Positions 1 through 10,939 of a stretch of DNA of 64,000 nucleotides are shown here, one piece after another. Under the pieces are notes generated by a model. That model was not told where the DNA came from, made no database searches, and was given only the letters and a program-made list of their open reading frames with translations. The translations under genes were made by a program, and so were the position numbers. The stretch is from Peribacillus muralis (lineage in GTDB: Bacteria; Bacillota; Bacilli; Bacillales; DSM-1321), in contig NZ_LMBV01000001.1 in the NCBI RefSeq assembly GCF_001439925.1, positions 346,899 through 410,898 on the forward strand, written 5' to 3'. Positions within the stretch are counted from its first letter, which is position 1. Each line of letters starts with the position of its first letter.

Positions 1-869
1 TTGGCCGTCCCAACGTCGGAAAGAGTACGTTCTTGAACCGCGTCATCGGGCAAAAAATTGCCATCATGAGTGATAAACCTCAGACGACCAGAAATAAAGT
101 ACAAGGTGTCCTTACGCAAAACGATTCACAAATGATCTTCATCGATACACCGGGCATTCATAAACCAAAGCATAAGCTTGGTGATTTCATGATGAAAGTG
201 GCAACGAACACATTGAAAGAGGTAGACTTGATTCTCTTCATGATCAATGCGACCGAAGGATATGGCCGTGGTGACGAGTTCATCATTGAAAAACTTCAAA
301 CAGTAAAAACGCCTGTTTTCCTTGTTGTTAACAAAATCGATGCAATGCATCCGGATGAGCTGCTGCCGATTATCGAAAAATATCAACAGCTTTACCCTTT
401 CGCGGCAGTTGTTCCGATTTCTGCGCTTGAAGGGAATAACGTCGATACACTGCTTCAACAAATTAAGGAACACTTGCCTGAAGGTCCCCAGTTTTATCCT
501 GCTGACCAAGTGACCGACCATCCGGAGCGTTTCATCATTTCAGAGTTGGTCCGCGAAAAGGTTCTGCACCTCACACGTGAAGAAATTCCGCATTCAGTGG
601 CCGTTGTCATCGATTCCATCAAAAAGATGGATAACAGTGATACCATTAATGTGATGGCGACGATCGTCGTCGAGCGTGATTCCCAAAAAGGCATCGTCAT
701 CGGAAAGCAAGGGAAGATGCTTAAAGAAGTCGGAAGCCGTGCGCGCGTGGACATCGAAAACCTATTGGGCTCGAAGGTATTTTTGGAACTGTGGGTCAAG
801 GTACAGAAAGACTGGCGCAATAAAGCCAGCCAGCTTCGCGATTATGGTTTTAATGAGAGCGAGTATTAA
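1..869 (+). CDS. era: GTPase Era, 5' end cut off by the window
   Basis: Ribosome-associated GTPase that helps mature the 16S rRNA 3' end and assemble the 30S subunit. The reading frame is open from base 3 and begins inside the G1 P-loop (GRPNVGKST), so only the first few residues are missing. Further G motifs are visible: DTPG (G3) and NKID (G4). A C-terminal KH-type RNA-binding domain follows, with a [11 protein letters not shown] loop. The C-terminus is complete and ends in a TAA at 867-869. Era followed by yqzL and recO is the standard Bacillus order. Family assignment is secure. Confidence 0.97.
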   Translation, partial: GRPNVGKSTFLNRVIGQKIAIMSDKPQTTRNKVQGVLTQNDSQMIFIDTPGIHKPKHKLGDFMMKVATNTLKEVDLILFMINATEGYGRGDEFIIEKLQTVKTPVFLVVNKIDAMHPDELLPIIEKYQQLYPFAAVVPISALEGNNVDTLLQQIKEHLPEGPQFYPADQVTDHPERFIISELVREKVLHLTREEIPHSVAVVIDSIKKMDNSDTINVMATIVVERDSQKGIVIGKQGKMLKEVGSRARVDIENLLGSKVFLELWVKVQKDWRNKASQLRDYGFNESEY

Positions 870-968
870 TTAACAAAATTTACGCTTCATGAAAGTTTGG
901 AAAACGGTCAAGCTAATCATATGGTCGGATATTCATATTGCTAGTTAAAAATGAAAGGTGGGCTTTAT

Positions 969-1112
969 ATGTTGGATTTTACCTGGGAATTATTTAGTGA
1001 AACAGGTAATGTGGACACCTACTTGCTGTTTAAGGAGATAGAAGTCGAAAGACAGGAAAGACCCTTGGTTTTGAAAGAAGAGCTAGCAGAATTTGATTTT
1101 CCCATTTCATAG
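969..1112 (+). CDS. yqzL: YqzL family small protein
   Basis: A 47-residue protein starting at ATG 969 after a GAAAGGTGGG Shine-Dalgarno. It begins MLDFTWELFSETG and is rich in acidic residues, with no membrane segment. Small proteins of this type sit between era and recO in many Bacillus species, and both position and sequence match YqzL. The function is unknown. It lies 99 bases after era and 33 bases before recO, so it is probably cotranscribed with them. Confidence 0.85.
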   Translation: MLDFTWELFSETGNVDTYLLFKEIEVERQERPLVLKEELAEFDFPIS

Positions 1113-1145
1113 ATTAGCCTTGGCGAGTGTGGGTGGTGTCTCGAT

Positions 1146-1898
1146 GTGCTCCAAAAATGTGAAGGCATTGTCATAAGGCGAACGGCATATGGTGAAAATA
1201 ATAAAATCATTACTATTTATACCCGCGAGCTAGGAAAAATTGGCGTTATGGCTAGAGGGGCAAGTAAGCCTAACAGCAGGCTATCTGCCGTCACCCAGCT
1301 TTTTTGCTCCGGGTATTTTCTTGTAACCACATCAACCGGACTCGGAAGTCTTCAGCAAGGCGAAATGGTCGACTCACTCCGTTTCATAAGGGAGGATCTT
1401 TTTGCCACTGCTTATGCTTCATATATTGTTGAATTACTTGATAAAAGCATTGAGGATAAAAAGCCGAATCCATATTTGTATGAATTGCTTTCGCAAACCT
1501 TGCATTACATAAACGAGGAATATGACGCAGAGGTTTTGAAATTCATTTTTGAAATGAAGATGCTGCCGGTGAATGGGATTAATCCGGTGCTGAATCAATG
1601 TGCGGTTTGTGGTGAAACGGAAGGGGAATTCTCCTTTTCGCTTCGGGAAGCGGGGTTCATTTGTCACCGCTGTCTAGGCAAAGATCCTTATCATTACAAA
1701 ATTTCACCGGCAGCTGTCAAATTGCTGCGAATTTTTTATTACTTGGATTTATCCAGGCTCGGAAACATTTCCGTCAAGCCGGAAACGAAAAAGGAATTGC
1801 AAAAAATCATCGATGCTTATTATGAGGAATATTCCGGCCTCCATTTGAAATCGAAAAAGTTCCTGAAACAGATCGATACGATGAAAGATATGTTTTAG
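1146..1898 (+). CDS. recO: DNA repair protein RecO
   Basis: Recombination mediator that works with RecF/RecR to load RecA onto SSB-coated single-stranded DNA. The 250-residue length is usual. An N-terminal OB-fold region (residues 1-80, beginning [16 protein letters not shown]) is followed by a helical domain holding a four-cysteine zinc site (CAVC near residue 157 and CHRC near residue 178). The start is GTG 1146 with a weak GGGTGGTG Shine-Dalgarno. The next gene, glyQ, has its own promoter and leader. Confidence 0.95.
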   Translation: MLQKCEGIVIRRTAYGENNKIITIYTRELGKIGVMARGASKPNSRLSAVTQLFCSGYFLVTTSTGLGSLQQGEMVDSLRFIREDLFATAYASYIVELLDKSIEDKKPNPYLYELLSQTLHYINEEYDAEVLKFIFEMKMLPVNGINPVLNQCAVCGETEGEFSFSLREAGFICHRCLGKDPYHYKISPAAVKLLRIFYYLDLSRLGNISVKPETKKELQKIIDAYYEEYSGLHLKSKKFLKQIDTMKDMF

Positions 1899-1909
1899 GA
1901 ACTGGCCTA

Positions 1910-1938
1910 TTGACATTCCTTGATAGTTTGTATAAAAT
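1910..1938 (+). promoter_or_regulatory. Sigma-A promoter for the glyQS leader
   Basis: TTGACA at 1910-1915 and TAAAAT at 1933-1938 are separated by 17 bases, just upstream of the T-box leader. The -35 is a perfect consensus match and the spacing is ideal. It begins 11 bases after the recO stop codon. Confidence 0.7.
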
Positions 1939-1944
1939 TCTAAT

Positions 1945-2165
1945 CATTAAAATAGAAGAGTGCGTTGATGGAAAAGAGTACCTGTTTTTTCTCCATATAA
2001 AGCGAACCCGGGGTGGTGGAAGCCGGGTTATGGATTGACAGGGAAGGGCGTTTCCGGAGCATGTTGCTTTGAAAAGAGGCCGTTATATGACGGCAATTAG
2101 GGTGGAACCGCGGGTAAACTCTCGTCCCTATGCATAACGCATAGGGACGGGAGTTTTTTGTTTGC
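1945..2165 (+). promoter_or_regulatory. T-box leader (glycine type) with terminator, upstream of glyQS
   Basis: The conserved T-box sequence AGGGTGGAACCGCGG lies at 2099-2113. It is followed by an intrinsic terminator whose arms (CGTCCCTATG and CATAGGGACG) span about 2123-2151, with a T run to 2160. Uncharged tRNA binds the specifier loop and the T-box bulge and favours the antiterminator, so glyQS is expressed when charged tRNA-Gly is scarce. A GGC triplet at 2047-2049 could be the glycine specifier, but I have not folded stem I to confirm it. Confidence 0.93.
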
Positions 2166-2234
2166 AAAAAAACTGTGAATGAACTGCGGACCTGAATTTT
2201 TAAAGAACCGTTTTAAATAATATGGAGGTGTACG

Positions 2235-3131
2235 ATGAATATTCAAAATATGATTTTAACGCTGCAACAGCATTGGTCAAAACAGGGCTGCATATTAATG
2301 AATGCTTATGATGTGGAGAAAGGGGCAGGCACGATGAGCCCATACACGTTCCTGAGAGCGATTGGCCCTGAGCCGTGGAGCGTTGCTTATGTCGAGCCAT
2401 CCCGTCGTCCGGCAGACGGCCGTTATGGCGAGAATCCTAATCGTCTATATCAGCATCATCAATTCCAGGTGATCATGAAGCCTTCACCCGACAACATCCA
2501 AGAGTTATATTTGGATTCTCTGCGGGCTTTAGGCATCAATCCGCTTGAGCATGACATTCGCTTCGTCGAGGATAATTGGGAAAACCCATCACTAGGATGT
2601 GCAGGCCTTGGTTGGGAAGTTTGGCTTGATGGAATGGAAATCACTCAATTCACCTATTTCCAACAAGTGGGCGGCCTTGAGTGCAAGCCGGTTTCCGTGG
2701 AAATTACATACGGCATCGAACGTCTCGCCTCTTATATTCAAGATAAGGAAAACGTATTTGACCTTGAATGGACAGAAGGATTCACAGTCCGCGATATTTT
2801 TGGACAGCCGGAATATGAGCATTCAAAATATACGTTTGAAACGTCCGACCTTGATATGCTGTTTCAACTTTTCACCATGTATGAAAAGGAAGCGCATCGC
2901 CAAATGGAAGCAGGGCTTGTACATCCAGCCTACGATTATGTTTTGAAATGTTCCCATACCTTTAACCTTTTGGATGCAAAAGGGGCCATCTCGGTGACGG
3001 AAAGAACTGGATACATTGCCCGGTGTCGTAACTTAGCGCGTAAGGTTGCCAAAACCTTCTATGAAGAGCGGGAAAAATTAGGCTTCCCGATTCTGAAACT
3101 GAAAGGGGAGAATACAAATGAGCAAGCGTGA
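2235..3131 (+). CDS. glyQ: Glycine--tRNA ligase alpha subunit
   Basis: Catalytic subunit of the heterotetrameric (alpha2beta2) bacterial glycyl-tRNA synthetase, a class II enzyme that forms glycyl-adenylate and charges tRNA-Gly. The 298-residue protein has the usual length and start ([14 protein letters not shown]). It contains the family-typical [15 protein letters not shown] and [19 protein letters not shown] stretches. The ATG at 2235 has a GGAGGTG Shine-Dalgarno. Its end overlaps glyS by 14 bases, which suggests translational coupling. Expression is governed by the T-box upstream. Confidence 0.98.
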   Translation: MNIQNMILTLQQHWSKQGCILMNAYDVEKGAGTMSPYTFLRAIGPEPWSVAYVEPSRRPADGRYGENPNRLYQHHQFQVIMKPSPDNIQELYLDSLRALGINPLEHDIRFVEDNWENPSLGCAGLGWEVWLDGMEITQFTYFQQVGGLECKPVSVEITYGIERLASYIQDKENVFDLEWTEGFTVRDIFGQPEYEHSKYTFETSDLDMLFQLFTMYEKEAHRQMEAGLVHPAYDYVLKCSHTFNLLDAKGAISVTERTGYIARCRNLARKVAKTFYEEREKLGFPILKLKGENTNEQA

Positions 3132-5187
3132 TTTGTTATTGGAAATTGGTTTGGAAGAGCTGCCAGCCCGATTCGTGACAGCGTCGATGAATCAGCTGTC
3201 AGAAAAAGTGCAGAAATGGTTAACGGAAAAAGCGATTGAATTCGGAACGGTTACAGCTTTTTCCACACCAAGACGTTTGGCCATATTGGTTAAAGACGTG
3301 GAAGAATCGCAAAAGGATATTGAAGAAGAAGCAAAAGGACCTGCCAAGAAAATCGCTTTAGACAGCGAAGGCAACTGGTCTAAGGCGGCGTTAGGCTTCG
3401 TCAAGGGTCACGGAATGACTGCCGAGGATATTTATTTCAAGGAACTTAAGGGTGTTGAATATGCTCATGTAAATAAATTCATTCAGGGCAAGCAAACTGT
3501 ACAGCTTTTGTCTGAGCTACAGGACATCATCAGCGGGATGACGTTTCCGAAAAACATGCGTTGGGCGGATCAAGAACTCCGCTTCGTCCGTCCGATTAAG
3601 TGGCTGATTGCCTTATTCGGTCATGATGTTGTGCCATTTTCGATCGCTGACGTGAAAACCGGCCGTGTAACGAAAGGGCATCGTTTCTTGGGTAATAACG
3701 CAACCATAGAAAATCCGTCGCAATACGAAGCAGCGTTAGCAGAACAATTTGTAATGGCGGCCCCTGATAAACGCCGACAAGTCATCTTAGATCAAATTAA
3801 AACGCTTGAGCAAGAAAAAGGCTGGATCATCCCAGTCGATGAAGAATTGCTTGAAGAAGTCAATAATTTGGTCGAGTATCCAACAGCCTTATTTGGCCAG
3901 TTTGAAGAAGAATTCCTGGAGCTTCCTGCAGAGGTATTGATCACTTCGATGAAGGAGCATCAGCGCTATTTCCCTGTCAAGGGCGAAGAAGGCAAATTAC
4001 TACCGTTCTTTGTAACGGTGCGTAACGGAGATGCAAAGCACTTGGATAAGGTTTCCAAAGGAAATGAAAAAGTTTTGCGTGCCCGTCTATCCGATGCAGC
4101 ATTTTTCTATAAAGAAGATCAGAAAAAAGATATTGCTGATGCTTTGAAAAAGCTTGATAGCATCGTTTATCATGAAGAAATCGGTACATTGGCCGAGAAA
4201 ACTGCCCGGGTCAAGACGGTGGCCGGAATACTTGCGGACGCTTTGAATTTAAGCGAAGAAAAAGTAATGGCCCTACGTGCAGCTGAAATTGCCAAGTTCG
4301 ATTTGGTGAGCCATATGGTATATGAATTCCCGGAATTGCAAGGGTATATGGGGGAAAAATACGCGCTCCTAAAAGGAGAACGCAAAGAAGTGGCCGCAGC
4401 CATCAACGAACACTATATGCCAAGACATGCGGATGACGATGTACCTCCTTCAGTGATTGGAGCGATCGTAAGTTTAGCGGAAAAAATCGATACGCTGGCA
4501 TCTTTCTTCGCTATCGGCGTCATTCCGACAGGGTCGCAGGACCCATATGCTTTAAGAAGGCAGGCGAGTGGCGTCGTTCAGATTCTCGCCGAGAAGAAAT
4601 GGAATATCTCTTTAGAGGAGCTAATTGCTTTAGGCCTTAAAGGTCTTGAAGCAAAGAACATCTTAAAACGAGATGTAGAGGAAGTTAAAGCGGATATGTT
4701 CACTTTCTTCAAAGCAAGAATCAAGCATCTCCTGCAAGAAAAACAGATTCGCTACGATTTGATTGATGCCGTTCTGTTCGGGGAAATCGGATCTATCCAT
4801 TCCATCGTGGAGCGCGCGCGCGTCCTGGATGCGAAAAAAGACGAAGCGGGCTTTAAAGAAAGCATGGAGGCTTTAAGCCGGGTCATGAACATTGCCGTAA
4901 AGTGTGAGAATAAAGTGACGGTCGATCCAAACGCTTTTGATAATGATCAGGAAAAAGCACTTTATGAAAAGTATCAGCAGGCAGCGATGAAATATACGAA
5001 TTCCAAAAGTGAGAATGAGCGGTTTGAACTGCTTGTCTCCCTGCAAAGCGAAATAGAGGCGTATTTCGAAAATACGATGGTCATGGCCGAGGATGAAGCG
5101 CTACGCTATAACCGATTATCGCTTATGAAGGAAATCAGTGAGTGGGTCGCAAGTTTCGCGGCGATGAATAAAATCATCCTTTCATGA
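3118..5187 (+). CDS. glyS: Glycine--tRNA ligase beta subunit
   Basis: Partner of GlyQ that binds and positions tRNA-Gly. At 689 residues it has the family length. It opens with [20 protein letters not shown], the typical GlyS start. The central region carries the HD-like part (residues about 400-470) and the C-terminus an anticodon-binding (DALR-like) helical domain. The start codon lies inside the end of glyQ. A long AT-rich gap follows before ccpN. Confidence 0.98.
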   Translation: MSKRDLLLEIGLEELPARFVTASMNQLSEKVQKWLTEKAIEFGTVTAFSTPRRLAILVKDVEESQKDIEEEAKGPAKKIALDSEGNWSKAALGFVKGHGMTAEDIYFKELKGVEYAHVNKFIQGKQTVQLLSELQDIISGMTFPKNMRWADQELRFVRPIKWLIALFGHDVVPFSIADVKTGRVTKGHRFLGNNATIENPSQYEAALAEQFVMAAPDKRRQVILDQIKTLEQEKGWIIPVDEELLEEVNNLVEYPTALFGQFEEEFLELPAEVLITSMKEHQRYFPVKGEEGKLLPFFVTVRNGDAKHLDKVSKGNEKVLRARLSDAAFFYKEDQKKDIADALKKLDSIVYHEEIGTLAEKTARVKTVAGILADALNLSEEKVMALRAAEIAKFDLVSHMVYEFPELQGYMGEKYALLKGERKEVAAAINEHYMPRHADDDVPPSVIGAIVSLAEKIDTLASFFAIGVIPTGSQDPYALRRQASGVVQILAEKKWNISLEELIALGLKGLEAKNILKRDVEEVKADMFTFFKARIKHLLQEKQIRYDLIDAVLFGEIGSIHSIVERARVLDAKKDEAGFKESMEALSRVMNIAVKCENKVTVDPNAFDNDQEKALYEKYQQAAMKYTNSKSENERFELLVSLQSEIEAYFENTMVMAEDEALRYNRLSLMKEISEWVASFAAMNKIILS

Positions 5188-5333
5188 TGGAACGGGATGT
5201 CTGGCAATCGGATTCCCTGTAGTATTGGGGTTTCTGAGTTGCCTAAAGATAAAAATACGACAAACATGCCTTTATATAGTATATACTTATTAAATGAATA
5301 CCTTTTGTACTTTGCTCTGCGAAACGCAGTGGG

Positions 5334-5972
5334 GTGGTGATTATTATCCAATTAAATAAGCGTCAGGAACATATTTTGCAAATTGTTAAAGAAAACGGAC
5401 CGATCACTGGAGAACATATTGCAGATAGATTGCATCTCACTAGGGCTACATTACGTCCAGACCTAGCGATATTAACGATGGCAGGTTTCCTTGATGCCAG
5501 GCCGCGTGTCGGATACTTTTATACAGGCAGGTCGGGTACACAGCTTTTGACGGACAGCCTAAACCATCTTTATGTACGAGATTACCAATCGATCCCTGTC
5601 GTTGTTGATGAAGGCATCTCCGTATATGATGCGATCGTCATGATGTTTTTAGAAGATGTCGGGACCATGTTTGTCGTCGATAAGCATGCTTTGCTTGTCG
5701 GTGTCTTATCCAGAAAGGACTTGTTGCGTGCCAGTATTGGTAAACAGGAGCTTAATTCCATTCCAGTCAATATCATCATGACCAGGATGCCCAATATTAC
5801 GATGTGTTCCAAAGAAGACCTTCTGATAGATGTTGCCAAAAAATTGATAGATAAACAAATCGATTCATTACCGGTCGTCAAAGACACAGATAAAGGCTAT
5901 GAAGTAATTGGAAGAATTACAAAAACCAATATAACCAAAGCATTCGTAGCTTTGGCTGATGAAGGCTATTAG
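5334..5972 (+). CDS. ccpN: CcpN-type transcriptional repressor with CBS pair
   Basis: Repressor of gluconeogenic genes (gapB, pckA in B. subtilis) when glucose is present. An N-terminal winged HTH (LNKRQEHILQIVKENGPITG and on, residues about 6-65) is followed by two CBS domains (about 80-205) that sense nucleotide ligands. The length of 212 residues fits CcpN. The start is unclear: tandem GTG codons at 5334 and 5337 sit inside a GTGGGGTGGTG string that would also have to supply the Shine-Dalgarno. The next gene, yqfL, follows after 15 bases, as in B. subtilis, where YqfL modulates CcpN. Confidence 0.94.
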   Translation: MVIIIQLNKRQEHILQIVKENGPITGEHIADRLHLTRATLRPDLAILTMAGFLDARPRVGYFYTGRSGTQLLTDSLNHLYVRDYQSIPVVVDEGISVYDAIVMMFLEDVGTMFVVDKHALLVGVLSRKDLLRASIGKQELNSIPVNIIMTRMPNITMCSKEDLLIDVAKKLIDKQIDSLPVVKDTDKGYEVIGRITKTNITKAFVALADEGY

Positions 5973-5987
5973 GAGGCTTGCAAAGGG

Positions 5988-6809
5988 ATGACGGAGATTA
6001 AGAAGGGTTCTATTATATATGTTGTATCGGATTCAGTAGGGGAAACGGCTGAATTGGTTACCAAAGCAGCTGCAAGCCAGTTCGCTGGTTCGGCTTTTTC
6101 CATTAAGCGAATACCGTATATTGAAGACGAACAAAACGTTGACGAAGTGATTTCACTAGCTAAGTTAGATGGGGCGATCATTGCCTATACCCTTGTGAAA
6201 CCAGCTATCAGGGCTTATATGAAGGCACAAGTCGAACGGGAAAACCTGTCTGCTCATGACATTTTAGGACCTCTCATGGACATTCTCCAGGATAGGGCGC
6301 CAAAAGGACCTCTCAATGAACCTGGTCTTGTCAGGAAGCTGGATGATGATTATTTCAAGCGGGTGGAAGCGATTGAATTTGCCGTGAAATATGATGATGG
6401 TCGAGATCCCCGGGGCATTTTGCGAGCAGACATCGTTCTTGTCGGTGTATCGCGCACTTCCAAAACGCCTCTATCACAATATTTAGCCCACAAGCGCTAT
6501 AAGGTGGCGAATGTGCCATTAGTGCCTGAGGTGGAGCCGCCAGAAGAATTATTCCTGGTTCCTCCTGAAAAATGTATCGGTTTAAAGATCAGTCCGGAGA
6601 AGCTGAACCATATTCGCAAAGAGCGGTTGAAGTCACTAGGGCTCAATGATCATGCCATTTATGCAAATGTGGAACGCATAAAGGAAGAGTTGACATACTT
6701 TGATAAAATCATATCAAGGTTGAACTGTCCAATCATTGATGTGACCAATAAGGCTGTGGAAGAAACAGCCAATTTAATCATCAATATCCTGCAAAATCAA
6801 CATCGTTGA
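5988..6809 (+). CDS. yqfL: Pyruvate,phosphate dikinase / PEP synthase regulatory protein (DUF299 family)
   Basis: Member of the bifunctional ADP-dependent kinase / phosphate-dependent phosphorylase family that switches PPDK or PEP synthase on and off. The 273-residue protein begins with a typical [14 protein letters not shown] motif. It carries the family P-loop [15 protein letters not shown] at about residue 152. In B. subtilis the orthologue is described as a positive modulator of CcpN, and adjacency to ccpN fits that role. The AGGAGG Shine-Dalgarno lies at 5971-5976. A long hairpin ends the unit. Confidence 0.93.
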   Translation: MTEIKKGSIIYVVSDSVGETAELVTKAAASQFAGSAFSIKRIPYIEDEQNVDEVISLAKLDGAIIAYTLVKPAIRAYMKAQVERENLSAHDILGPLMDILQDRAPKGPLNEPGLVRKLDDDYFKRVEAIEFAVKYDDGRDPRGILRADIVLVGVSRTSKTPLSQYLAHKRYKVANVPLVPEVEPPEELFLVPPEKCIGLKISPEKLNHIRKERLKSLGLNDHAIYANVERIKEELTYFDKIISRLNCPIIDVTNKAVEETANLIINILQNQHR

Positions 6810-6827
6810 TTGATAAATCTCGAAACC

Positions 6828-6867
6828 AAAATGTGAGCTGGACACTTGTAGTGTCGGCTCACATTTT
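6828..6867. terminator. Long hairpin terminator after yqfL
   Basis: Arms AAAATGTGAGC and GCTCACATTTT enclose an inner GACAC/GTGTC stem with a TTGTA loop. The outer AAAA/TTTT flanks could serve either strand, although the T run is short. Confidence 0.8.
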
Positions 6868-7294
6868 AATGCTACATTCGTTTTAGGGAATCGTGAACAA
6901 AAATAGAATAAAAATACATATAGAACCTTTCCGTTCCTGAATGCATATCCTTCGATTGGCATGTAAACATTAACGTAATTTAAATGCTGGCATCTTCCAA
7001 TCAAATAGACTATAATAAAAAATTGTGAGAAAAAAGTAATCTTAAGGTTTAGACTTAATTAATAAGGAATAAACTAAAGGTTAATGAGATGTCAAGGTTT
7101 TCATCATAAAAATAATTCGACATGTTCCGTATAATTTACATTGCGCCGGTTTTGCATGAACGTAAAAAGCGGCACTTTCACGTAAACAAGTGGATATTCC
7201 TTGAGGAATACTGTTGGTTCTTTTAGAGAAGTTACTCTGAACTGATGCGGAATAATCACGATATCTTCATAAAGTTTAGGGGAGAAAAAGGATT
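6868..7294. other. Intergenic region, no gene recognised
   Basis: About 430 AT-rich bases between yqfL and yqxD. A TATAAT occurs at 7130-7135 but lacks a convincing -35 at the right distance. I see no open reading frame with a Shine-Dalgarno, no repeat and no structured RNA I can name. Confidence 0.5.
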
Positions 7295-7777
7295 ATGCAG
7301 AAAGATGTAGAATTAAAAGGTATGAATGATAAACCTACCATACACGTCGATGCCGATGCATGCCCGGTGAAAGACGAGATCCTCCATTCTGCACGATTGC
7401 ACGATATCGATGTCTGTTTCGTTGCATCATATAAGAATATGATGAATGACCCTGAAGGAAAATGGGTATATGTCGATGCAGACAAGGAAGCGGCGGATCT
7501 TTATATAGTAAACGCAGTAAAAAAGGGTGATATTGTCGTTACTGCAGATATTGGATTGGCTGGGACCCTGCTACCTAAAGGTGTTTATGTTCTTTCTCCA
7601 AGGGGAAAGGAATACACGGACGAGAATATTTTCATGCTCCTGGATATGCGTTATCAGTCGGCGAAACTCCGCAGGCAGGGTAAGCATACGAAAGGGCCGA
7701 AACCATTCACGAAGGAAGATCGCCTATGTTTTACAAAGAAACTTTTGAAAATTTTGTCGAACTTTGCAGGGAAATAG
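7295..7777 (+). CDS. yqxD: YqxD/YaiI family protein (DUF188, UPF0178)
   Basis: Cytosolic protein of the YaiI/YqxD family, with a PIN/NYN-like fold and uncertain biochemical role. The core motif HVDADACPVKDEI carries the conserved acidic residues. ADIGLAGTLL and KGPKPFTKEDR are also family hallmarks. The start at ATG 7295 has a GGGGAGAAAAAGG Shine-Dalgarno, giving a short N-terminal extension before the core; ATG 7322 is an alternative without a good ribosome site. It lies directly before dnaG, as in B. subtilis. Confidence 0.9.
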   Translation: MQKDVELKGMNDKPTIHVDADACPVKDEILHSARLHDIDVCFVASYKNMMNDPEGKWVYVDADKEAADLYIVNAVKKGDIVVTADIGLAGTLLPKGVYVLSPRGKEYTDENIFMLLDMRYQSAKLRRQGKHTKGPKPFTKEDRLCFTKKLLKILSNFAGK

Positions 7778-7825
7778 AAATCTGTATCGAATTAGAAACT
7801 ATCACCAATATGGCAAGGTGGAAAA

Positions 7826-9634
7826 ATGATAAATGGCCGTATAGAAGATGAAAAGATTAATCAAATTCGCGAAGCTGTGGACATTGTTGATTTAATTGGG
7901 GAATATGTCCAGCTGAAGAAGCAAGGCCGCAATTACTTTGGTCTTTGTCCTTTCCACGGTGAAAACTCGCCTTCGTTTTCCGTTTCACCGGATAAACAAA
8001 TCTTTCACTGTTTCGGATGCGGGGCAGGCGGCAACATTTTCACCTTTTTAATGGACAAAGAAGGCTACAATTTTGTGGAGTCTGCAAAAGTATTGGCTGA
8101 AAAAGGAAATGTTCCTTTAGATGTTGAGGTTAATAAGGATTCCAAGCGTGCCAACATGCCTGCCGGATCGCAGCAAATGGTTGAAGCCCATGACCTGCTG
8201 CGGAAGTTCTACCATCATCTCCTCGTTAATACGAAGGAAGGGCAGGAAGCACTCGAATATCTGATTGAACGCGGGTTTACCGAAGAGACGATTGAAAAGT
8301 TCCAAATTGGCTATTCGCTCGATTCATGGGACTTCGTTTCCAAGTTTCTGTTGAAACGTGGGTTTCCAGCGGAATATATGGAGCAGGCAGGGCTTATTAT
8401 TTACAGGGATAAAGACGAGTCATATTTTGACCGTTTCAGAAATAGAGTCATGTTCCCGATTATGGATCATCAAGGAAATACGATTGCGTTTTCAGGGAGA
8501 GCGATGGGGACCGATGAGCCCAAATATTTGAATAGTCCCGAAACGCCAATCTTTAATAAAAGCAAAACTTTATATAATTTTCATCAAGCAAGACCACATA
8601 TACGAAAGAAAGAACAAGTCGTTATTTTTGAGGGCTTCGCCGATTGCATTTCAGCTGTACGTGCAGGGGTGGAGAACTCGGTCGCAACTATGGGAACTGC
8701 CCTGACGGAGCAGCATATCCAGCTGTTAAAAAGGAATACCGACCAGATACTTATCTGCTACGATTCGGACTCTGCGGGTTTGAATGCTGCCAATCGTGCA
8801 GTCAATATGTTACAGGACCACGACTTTTCAGTGAAGGTCGCGCTCATGCCTGATAACCTGGACCCCGATGACTACATAAAGGAATTCGGTGAAAAAAGCT
8901 TTGTTTCTGAAGTAATAGGGGCCAGTTTAACCTACATGGCATTCAAGATGCATTATTTGCGTCGAGGTAAAAATGTAAATAATGAAGGAGATCGAATTCA
9001 ATATATCGAAGAAGTCCTTAAGGAAATATCGCGATTGCCCAATGCGGTGGAGAGGGATCATTATCTCAGGCAAATATCCTCTGAGTTTTCCCTGTCATTG
9101 GATGCGTTGGAACAACAGCAGCGGCAAGTGTTCTTTACGGAACGAAAGAAGGGGACACTGCCGCAGCCTGCAGCCCAAAAGAAAATGGCCCTGCAATATG
9201 AGCATAAGTTAAAGCCTGCTCACCATAATGCTGAAACGATGTTGATTGCCCATATGCTTAAAAGCAGGGACATGAGTTTCAAGATTCAGCATTTGCTTGG
9301 GCAAACGCTCTTTCATGTAGATGAACATCAGGCAATCATCACCTATTTATATGCGTTCTATGAAGATGGACACGAGCCGGATACAAGCTTTTTCCTAACA
9401 TATTTACCGGATCCAAACTTGAGAAGGATCGTTTCGGAAATAGAAATGATGTCAGTGAATGAGGAAGTTACCGATAAAGAACTGACCGATTGTATAAATC
9501 AAGTGTTGAAATATGAAAAGTTGTTAAAGATAAAAGAAAAACAAGTTGAAGAAAAAGAAGCAGTCAGACGAAGTGATTATGTCACTGCTGCACAGATAGC
9601 CATGGAAATCATTAAATTGCGTAAAATGTTGTAG
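7826..9634 (+). CDS. dnaG: DNA primase DnaG
   Basis: Synthesises RNA primers for DNA replication. At 602 residues it has the usual length. The N-terminal CHC2 zinc finger is clear (CPFHGENSPSFS and HCFGCGAGG, residues about 40-65). The TOPRIM catalytic domain follows, with EGFADCISA and the acidic YDSDSAG motif. A helicase-binding C-terminal domain completes it. It precedes sigA by 36 bases, the classic dnaG-rpoD arrangement of the macromolecular synthesis operon. Confidence 0.98.
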   Translation: MINGRIEDEKINQIREAVDIVDLIGEYVQLKKQGRNYFGLCPFHGENSPSFSVSPDKQIFHCFGCGAGGNIFTFLMDKEGYNFVESAKVLAEKGNVPLDVEVNKDSKRANMPAGSQQMVEAHDLLRKFYHHLLVNTKEGQEALEYLIERGFTEETIEKFQIGYSLDSWDFVSKFLLKRGFPAEYMEQAGLIIYRDKDESYFDRFRNRVMFPIMDHQGNTIAFSGRAMGTDEPKYLNSPETPIFNKSKTLYNFHQARPHIRKKEQVVIFEGFADCISAVRAGVENSVATMGTALTEQHIQLLKRNTDQILICYDSDSAGLNAANRAVNMLQDHDFSVKVALMPDNLDPDDYIKEFGEKSFVSEVIGASLTYMAFKMHYLRRGKNVNNEGDRIQYIEEVLKEISRLPNAVERDHYLRQISSEFSLSLDALEQQQRQVFFTERKKGTLPQPAAQKKMALQYEHKLKPAHHNAETMLIAHMLKSRDMSFKIQHLLGQTLFHVDEHQAIITYLYAFYEDGHEPDTSFFLTYLPDPNLRRIVSEIEMMSVNEEVTDKELTDCINQVLKYEKLLKIKEKQVEEKEAVRRSDYVTAAQIAMEIIKLRKML

Positions 9635-9670
9635 TTGTTTTAGGTGTAAGTCCTGGAAGGAGGGGAACTA

Positions 9671-10804
9671 ATGGCTGAAAAACCAGCACGTTCCAAACAA
9701 GTTGATAATGAGTTTAGCCTTGAGCAGGTGAAAGAAAAATTATTAGAGCTAGGTAAAAAACGAGGCTCTTTGACTTTAGAAAAAATCGCTGAAATGATTG
9801 GCGGTTTTGAGTTGGATTCCGATCAAATGGATGAGTTCTATGAGGTGTTAGGAGAAAACGGCGTCGAAATTCTCACGGATGGTGAGGAGGACGATGATGA
9901 AGATGATCCAGATGAGAAGAAACTCGCAAAGGAAGAAGAATTTGATCTGAATGATTTAAGTGTTCCTCCTGGTGTTAAGATTAACGACCCAGTCCGGATG
10001 TACTTGAAGGAAATTGGCCGGGTCGACCTATTATCCGCTGAAGAGGAAATCTCCTTGGCTACGCGAATTGAAGATGGAGATGAAGAAGCGAAACGCCGTT
10101 TGGCGGAAGCTAACCTCCGTCTGGTTGTCTCTATTGCCAAACGTTATGTAGGACGCGGCATGCTTTTCCTTGACTTGATTCAGGAAGGGAATATGGGTCT
10201 TATCAAAGCGGTCGAAAAATTCGATTACCGTAAAGGATTCAAGTTCAGTACGTATGCTACATGGTGGATTCGCCAAGCCATCACCCGTGCCATTGCCGAC
10301 CAAGCAAGAACGATACGGATACCGGTGCATATGGTGGAAACCATTAACAAATTGATCCGTGTCCAAAGGCAGCTGCTTCAGGATTTGGGACGTGAACCTT
10401 CTCCGGAAGAAATTGCTGAGGATATGGATTTGACGCCTGAAAAAGTTCGTGAAATCTTGAAAATTGCTCAGGAGCCTGTTTCATTGGAAACGCCAATAGG
10501 TGAAGAAGATGATTCACATTTAGGTGATTTCATTGAAGATCAGGATGCGACTTCCCCGTCCGAGCATGCAGCATATGAACTTTTGAAGGAACAGCTTGAA
10601 GACGTATTGGACACACTGACCGATCGTGAGGAAAACGTGTTAAGACTGCGCTTCGGACTTGATGATGGCCGTACACGGACGCTTGAAGAGGTAGGTAAGG
10701 TGTTTGGAGTTACCCGCGAGCGTATCCGCCAAATCGAAGCGAAGGCATTGCGTAAGCTAAGACACCCTAGCCGCAGTAAGCGCCTGAAAGATTTCTTGGA
10801 ATAA
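9671..10804 (+). CDS. sigA: RNA polymerase primary sigma factor SigA (RpoD)
   Basis: Housekeeping sigma factor. The 377-residue protein contains an acidic region near residues 70-95 and region 1.2 ([20 protein letters not shown]). The region 2 core-binding and -10 motifs ([34 protein letters not shown]) and region 3 follow. Region 4 ends with the -35 HTH ([20 protein letters not shown]). A strong AGGAGGGG Shine-Dalgarno precedes ATG 9671. A terminator follows the stop. Confidence 0.99.
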   Translation: MAEKPARSKQVDNEFSLEQVKEKLLELGKKRGSLTLEKIAEMIGGFELDSDQMDEFYEVLGENGVEILTDGEEDDDEDDPDEKKLAKEEEFDLNDLSVPPGVKINDPVRMYLKEIGRVDLLSAEEEISLATRIEDGDEEAKRRLAEANLRLVVSIAKRYVGRGMLFLDLIQEGNMGLIKAVEKFDYRKGFKFSTYATWWIRQAITRAIADQARTIRIPVHMVETINKLIRVQRQLLQDLGREPSPEEIAEDMDLTPEKVREILKIAQEPVSLETPIGEEDDSHLGDFIEDQDATSPSEHAAYELLKEQLEDVLDTLTDREENVLRLRFGLDDGRTRTLEEVGKVFGVTRERIRQIEAKALRKLRHPSRSKRLKDFLE

Positions 10805-10827
10805 ATATAAGTTCATGCCCTTCACAG

Positions 10828-10872
10828 AGCCCTCTTTGAATGCCCAGCGTTCGGGAGCGGCTTTTTTTTTTT
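10828..10872 (+). terminator. Intrinsic terminator of dnaG-sigA
   Basis: An AGCCCTC arm pairs with GAGCGGCT (one bulge), with an inner GAATG/CGTTC stem. It is followed by an uninterrupted run of 11 T residues. Confidence 0.85.
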
Positions 10873-10939
10873 GCCAATCTATACTGATGTAAAAGCTTAA
10901 AGCCGTTAAAAAGATCAGAATCATGAGGATGTGAAAACC